Source: Gnetum montanum
Lineage: Eukaryota; Streptophyta; Gnetopsida; Gnetales; Gnetaceae
Assembly (NCBI GenBank): GCA_015680685.1
Contig: MNCI01011471.1
Location: 166,348 to 230,347 of the forward strand
Reading direction: 5' to 3'
DNA: 64,000 nucleotides
Made by a program: the position numbers and the translations under genes. Below, in pieces: positions 60,165 through 64,000 of the stretch. Each line of letters begins with the position of its first letter. The stretch's first letter is position 1. Below the pieces are notes generated by a model, which saw only the letters and a program-made list of their open reading frames with translations, ran no database searches and had not been told where the DNA came from.

Positions 60165-61700
60165 ACCTACTAGGAGAGTTGAAAATTCCTAAAAATTTTA
60201 AGCAAAAGCCCCTTGAATTAAAAATGCTACTGGCTGACATGAAATATGTGTTATTAAAAAATGGGAAGCCAATGATAATCAATGAAAATATTACTCTAAA
60301 ATAAAAGTAAATGTTGTTAAAAGTGGTTAAAAAATGGTCAACAACCTTTTCTTGGTCATATCCTAAACTCATAGGGATTGACCCTCAGATATGCCAACAT
60401 CATATCTACATCGACCCGACCATAAAGCCAAAGATGTAGCCATAGAGGCGATTGAACCCCAAAGTAAAACAAATCATCAAGGAGGAAATCCAACAACTCC
60501 TAATGGTGGGGTTCATCTATCCCATTTTGGATAGCGAGTGGGTTAGTCCACTCATGATTATGCCAAAGAAAGGGGGCAAGTGGCAGGTTTGCATCAATTT
60601 TTAGTTGCTAAATATGGCAACATTCAAAGATCATTTTTTGTTGCCTTTTGTTGATCAAGTATTAGACATAATATTTGGGCATTATTATTACAGATTTATG
60701 GATGTTTATAGTGGCTATAATCAAATCTAGATCCCACCAGGGGACCAGGCCAAGACAACATTCATGAGTCACTAATAGACTTTTGCATATCACAAGATGC
60801 TATTTGGTTTGTGCAATGCCCCTGCTACTTTCCAATGCCTAGTCTTAAGCATTTTTCAACAATAGATTTGTAGTGGTGTAGAAGTCTTCATGGATGACTT
60901 CTCCAACTATGGAGCTACATTTGAGTAAACCCTAGACCACCTTGAGAAATTTTTGAAGAGATGTGTTGAAACAGAATTTTGGATCAATTAGCAAAAGAGT
61001 CATCTAATGGTCTAGGAAGGCATTGTATTGGGGCACAGAATATCATAAGTAGAAATTGAGGTAGACCTTGAAAAAATAAGGGTAGCTAAGGAATTACCCA
61101 CCAACCAGAAACTATCAAAGATGTTCAGTCATTCCTTGGACACATTGGCTACTACCAGTGATTCATAGAGAATTTTTCTAAGATTACAAAATCGTTGGTT
61201 GAGCTGACAAAGAAATATGCGCCATTTTTTTGGATCACTGAATGTGAAAAAGTAGTCCAACAGCTAAAGGAGAAACTTGTAGAAACCTAAATTCTATAAG
61301 CACTCGATTGGTCCAAACCATTCCATGTTATGATCAATGCATCAAATTACACCTTGGGAGCTATGCTTACATAGTTGGATGATAAGAAACATCCATATTA
61401 TATCCACTGCACAAGCCGAAGCATTATGGGTGCACAACTAAACTACACCACCACAAAAAAATAATTGATGGTAGTGGTGTTTGCTCTAGAGAAGTTCAAG
61501 CATTATGTGCTTGGATATAAAGTGTTTGTGCACATGGACCACAACAACATTCACTTCCTAATGAATAAGCCAACAATGAGCCCCCGTGTCATATAGTGGT
61601 TGGTGATTTTACAGGAATTTAATCTTATTATGGTAGATTAAAAGGGCACTGAGAATGTGGTTGCTAATCACTTGTCTTGGTTATGATGGGATAATAAAGA
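60165..61700 (+). pseudogene. Reverse transcriptase and RNase H of element D (broken)
   Basis: Linker and RT start at about 60180. VGFIYPILDSEWVSPLMIMP (60505-60565), a Cys-Ile-Asn-Phe version of the DFR box, FMDVYSGYNQ (60694-60723), FGLCNAPATFQ (60806-60838) and the active site VFMDD (60883-60897) are readable in one frame with stops. RNase H pieces DDKKHPYYIHCTSRSIMG (61379-61432) and ALEKFKHYVLGYKVFVH (61490-61540) follow, with frame changes between. The sequence across the palm/thumb shows what element B interrupted in A. Confidence 0.82.
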
Positions 61701-61799
61701 GAAAGAAAGCCCACTATCTAATCTATTTCTTGATGAACCCCTCTTTGCTGGGGCTATAATTAAACAATTGCCTAACGAACCTAAATGATGTGATGGAAT

Positions 61800-63050
61800 T
61801 TTCACCTATCTTCTCACTCAAGAGATGCCACAAGGGTTGGACCACTGGAAGAAACAACAGTTTCTTCACCAGGCGAAACACATTATGGAGATCAATGGAC
61901 ACCTCTATAAGGTGTGCATCAATGGCTTAGTTTGATGGTGTATCCTTGATGATGATCAACTACACATTCTCTAGGATGCTCATGAGGGTCCTTGTAGGGG
62001 CCACTATGCTAGGAGAAGCATGGTCATCAAAATCCTAATGGAAAGATACTATTGGACAAGAATCTTTAAGGATGCTTACCAATATGTCCACTCTTGTGAA
62101 TGATACCAATGAGATGGTGGAATGACTTCTTGAATGGAGGGACCTCAATAATGGATCCAAGCACTAAAACCCTTCAAAATCTAGGGCATTGATTTCTTGG
62201 GTTCCATGATGCCCATGTCAAATGCAAAGGCATACATCATAGTCACTATTGACTATTGTACGACATGGATAGAATTCGTAGCTATCACCAACTATACATC
62301 TTCGATTGCTACCTAGTTTGTATAACAAAACATTGTAAATAAGTTTGATGTGCCACATGCATTAATTTTTGATAATGAAACTGACTTTATAGGTACTACC
62401 TTTCAAAAGCTTATGCAATGCTTGGGGGTTGAACATAAACTCACAACACCCTACCACCCCCAAGCCAGTGTTTAAGCTAAGGTTACCAATAGAAAAATCA
62501 TAAAGATTCTAATAAGAACTATCAACAAATATAGGAAAGATTGGAGCACAAAACTCAACAATGCCCTCTAGGCATGCCGCTCAACATGGAAAATTTCTAT
62601 AGGCTATTCTCCCTATGAGTTGGTGTATGGAAAATTACCAAAACTTCCTATTCAATCCAAGCTATGTACACTTTCAACAGCCTCTGACGTTAACCTTGAC
62701 TTAAGTCTAGCACAAAAAGAAAGATTAATGAGTCTCAACTTGCTAGACAAAAACCAATTGATAGCCCTATCATCTAACAAGTTGCACAAGGCATTCAACA
62801 AAAAGTGCCATGATCTTAGAATTAGGAAAGTCAAATTTCAACCATAAGATAAGGTTTTCTACTAGAATCCCACATACATACCTCAATGAACTAAGTTCTA
62901 GATGTTGTGGAAAGGACCTTATATCATTTATGAAACTTTTCCTTCTGGGGCCATGATGATCTACAAACCTGAAAGCCTAGACAAGAAACAACTGGTCAAC
63001 ATACAACAAGTTAAACCTTTCCATGAGCATAAGCTAGCTAATGCAAAAAA
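61800..63050 (+). pseudogene. Integrase of element D (inactive)
   Basis: HEGPCRGHY and VHSCE give part of the HHCC finger. The core has IDFLGS (first Asp near 62188), FDNETDF (second Asp, 62370-) and, where NGQAEVT is expected, a stop plus AKVTN, so the catalytic Glu is Lys. The C-terminal part is open at 62620-62847 (SPYELVYGKLPKL upstream; LRIRKVKFQP) and 62902-63120 (YIIYETFPSGAMMIYKPE), ending before the post-pol block. Confidence 0.8.
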
Positions 63051-63312
63051 TGCCTCATCAAATGGACAATTGATCAATATTTTAGATCTCCTCCTTTCAA
63101 CTCAATCATGGGGGAGATGACCATCCATGTTAACTATATAAGCAACTCCTAAGTTTTTTTCTCTTTTTGTTTTACACCTTGTTACTTTTACAACTTTTTG
63201 TTTTGCACATTCTTTATTTTACACCTTCTATATTTTACACTTTCTTCTATATTTTCTTTTATTCTAGTTTGATTTTCTAAAATTTTTGTTAATAAGTGCC
63301 AGGCATAGTATT
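63051..63312 (+). mobile_element. 3' non-coding region of D, cut by J
   Basis: Post-pol block with PPT-like tcatgggggagatg (63106-63119), then T-rich DNA to gtatt (63308-63312), where J begins. No gene. Confidence 0.7.
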
Positions 63313-64000
63313 TGATGAGATGTGATATCTCATGGGCCACGATATCGCGTCATCCCCTACGATATCGCGTACGCGATATCACGATGCGCCATCATATCTA
63401 TAAATAAGAGGCGGCTCTCCCTTGTTTCCTCATCCTAGGCTAGAAGTATGGAAAATCTAGCAGATTGATCACTCTAGAGATAGAATATTTTCCATGTGCC
63501 CGTAGTAGGAGTCCTAAAGTGAATAGATCTTTATTTGAGCAACATTGTACCTGAACACAAGTTGTGTACGGCAATAAAGACGAACTTCTTGGATAAACCT
63601 TGCAGTGCATGGAATAGGATTTTATTTAATGTTATTTATTACTTTCTCTCTCACCCTTATCTCCTAGTACTGCGGATTGAGTATGACTTGATTACGAGAA
63701 TTTAAGGATGTGTACGGATAATCAAGGAACGGATGCTCATCGCACTCAGGCTAGATTAGATTCTCTCAACCCTCTCCTCCTAGTTAAGTGCCTCAGTATG
63801 ACCACTTCGAGCATGTGCGTTACACGTGGTGATCCTAGCAACAATTAGCATTTGGTAGCCACGGTTGCATCAGTTCAGGGTGTGTACGATAAGTGGGAAT
63901 GGATGCTGACGCTAGGTAATTTAGACTTAGTTCATTAGTTAGTGTTAGTTAGTTTCTCAACCCTTCACCTTGTTAGCATAGGAGACATAAAACATAAAAG
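63313..64000 (+). repeat. LTR of element J (runs off the window)
   Basis: Starts TGATGAGATG; TATA box tctataaataagag at 63396-63408; poly(A)-type caataaag near 63572; then the cttcgagcatgtgcgt and gataagtgggaatgg blocks of the B/D LTR family. No polypurine tract precedes it, so it is a new insertion in D, probably a 5' LTR or a solo LTR. Confidence 0.78.
63361..63380. promoter_or_regulatory. Perfect 20-bp palindrome in U3 of J
   Basis: GATATCGCGTACGCGATATC equals its own reverse complement. It lies about 15 bp upstream of the TATA box. GATATC half-sites repeat nearby (63330-63365). Confidence 0.9.

Larger units (their letters stand above)
55923..63312 (+). mobile_element. Athila-like element D (5' LTR to 3' non-coding region)
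   Basis: 5' LTR, primer site, gag, protease, RT, RNase H and integrase in order, followed by the post-pol block. D has the most complete gag-pol of the Athila-like copies here but carries dozens of stops. Its 3' LTR is outside the window; element J starts within its 3' non-coding part. The target duplication cannot be checked. Confidence 0.85.

Overview
The window is plant nuclear DNA made almost entirely of LTR retrotransposons of the Ty3/gypsy superfamily. I see no rRNA, tRNA, CRISPR array or prokaryotic operon. Athila-type tRNA-Asp primer sites, a Tat-type pol with a second RNase H domain, 5-bp target duplications and a very large element size all point to a land plant with a repeat-rich genome; the species cannot be told. 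Every retroelement gene here is broken. Most premature stops look like CAA/CAG/CGA codons changed to TAA/TAG/TGA, as expected from deamination of methylated cytosine.

Left block (1-31751) is a nest of Athila-like elements. Letters are mine. Element G (minus strand; LTR 30865-31751, gag start 30692) was hit by A (plus, 1373-21638) and by F (minus, about 23290-30388). A was then hit by C, whose last 1372 bases open the window, and by B (6049-13466), which landed in A's reverse transcriptase. F was hit by H, a solo LTR of another, Tat-like family (24289-26510). Target duplications support B (gcaag/acaag) and H (acacc/acacc). B and F have both lost most or all of pol.

Middle (31752-36201) is the only stretch not recognisable as retroelement. 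It is locally CpG-rich and is cut by a 984-base gap of N (33487-34470). No gene could be called there.

Element E (36202-54607, about 18.4 kb) is a Tat/Ogre-like element with LTRs of 1297 and 1303 bp and a perfect CTTCA duplication. Order: LTR, primer site, leader rich in GCGTATACGC-like palindromes, a single gag-protease frame (38300-42514), a tandem-repeat array, a complete-looking gene on the opposite strand, a second array, pol (RT, RNase H, archaeal-type RNase H, DD35E integrase), a third array, polypurine tract, LTR. The antisense gene has its own TATA box, eight exons joined by seven GT-AG introns and a poly(A) signal. It seems to combine an FCP1/NIF-phosphatase-like start, a retroelement-associated plant domain and a coiled coil. 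Three arrays sharing a TAAACT core border the coding modules.

Right block (54613-64000): Athila-like element I (minus; 3' LTR 54944-55776) was hit by D (plus, from 55923), the most complete Athila-like gag-pol in the window. D's 3' non-coding part was in turn hit by J, whose LTR runs off the window end and carries a perfect 20-bp palindrome next to its TATA box.

The most unusual points are the spliced antisense gene of E and its flanking arrays, a second separately promoted and spliced passenger ORF in A, the uninterrupted dual-RNase H fragment inside solo LTR H, and a flipped contig (50602-50744) that is an assembly error.
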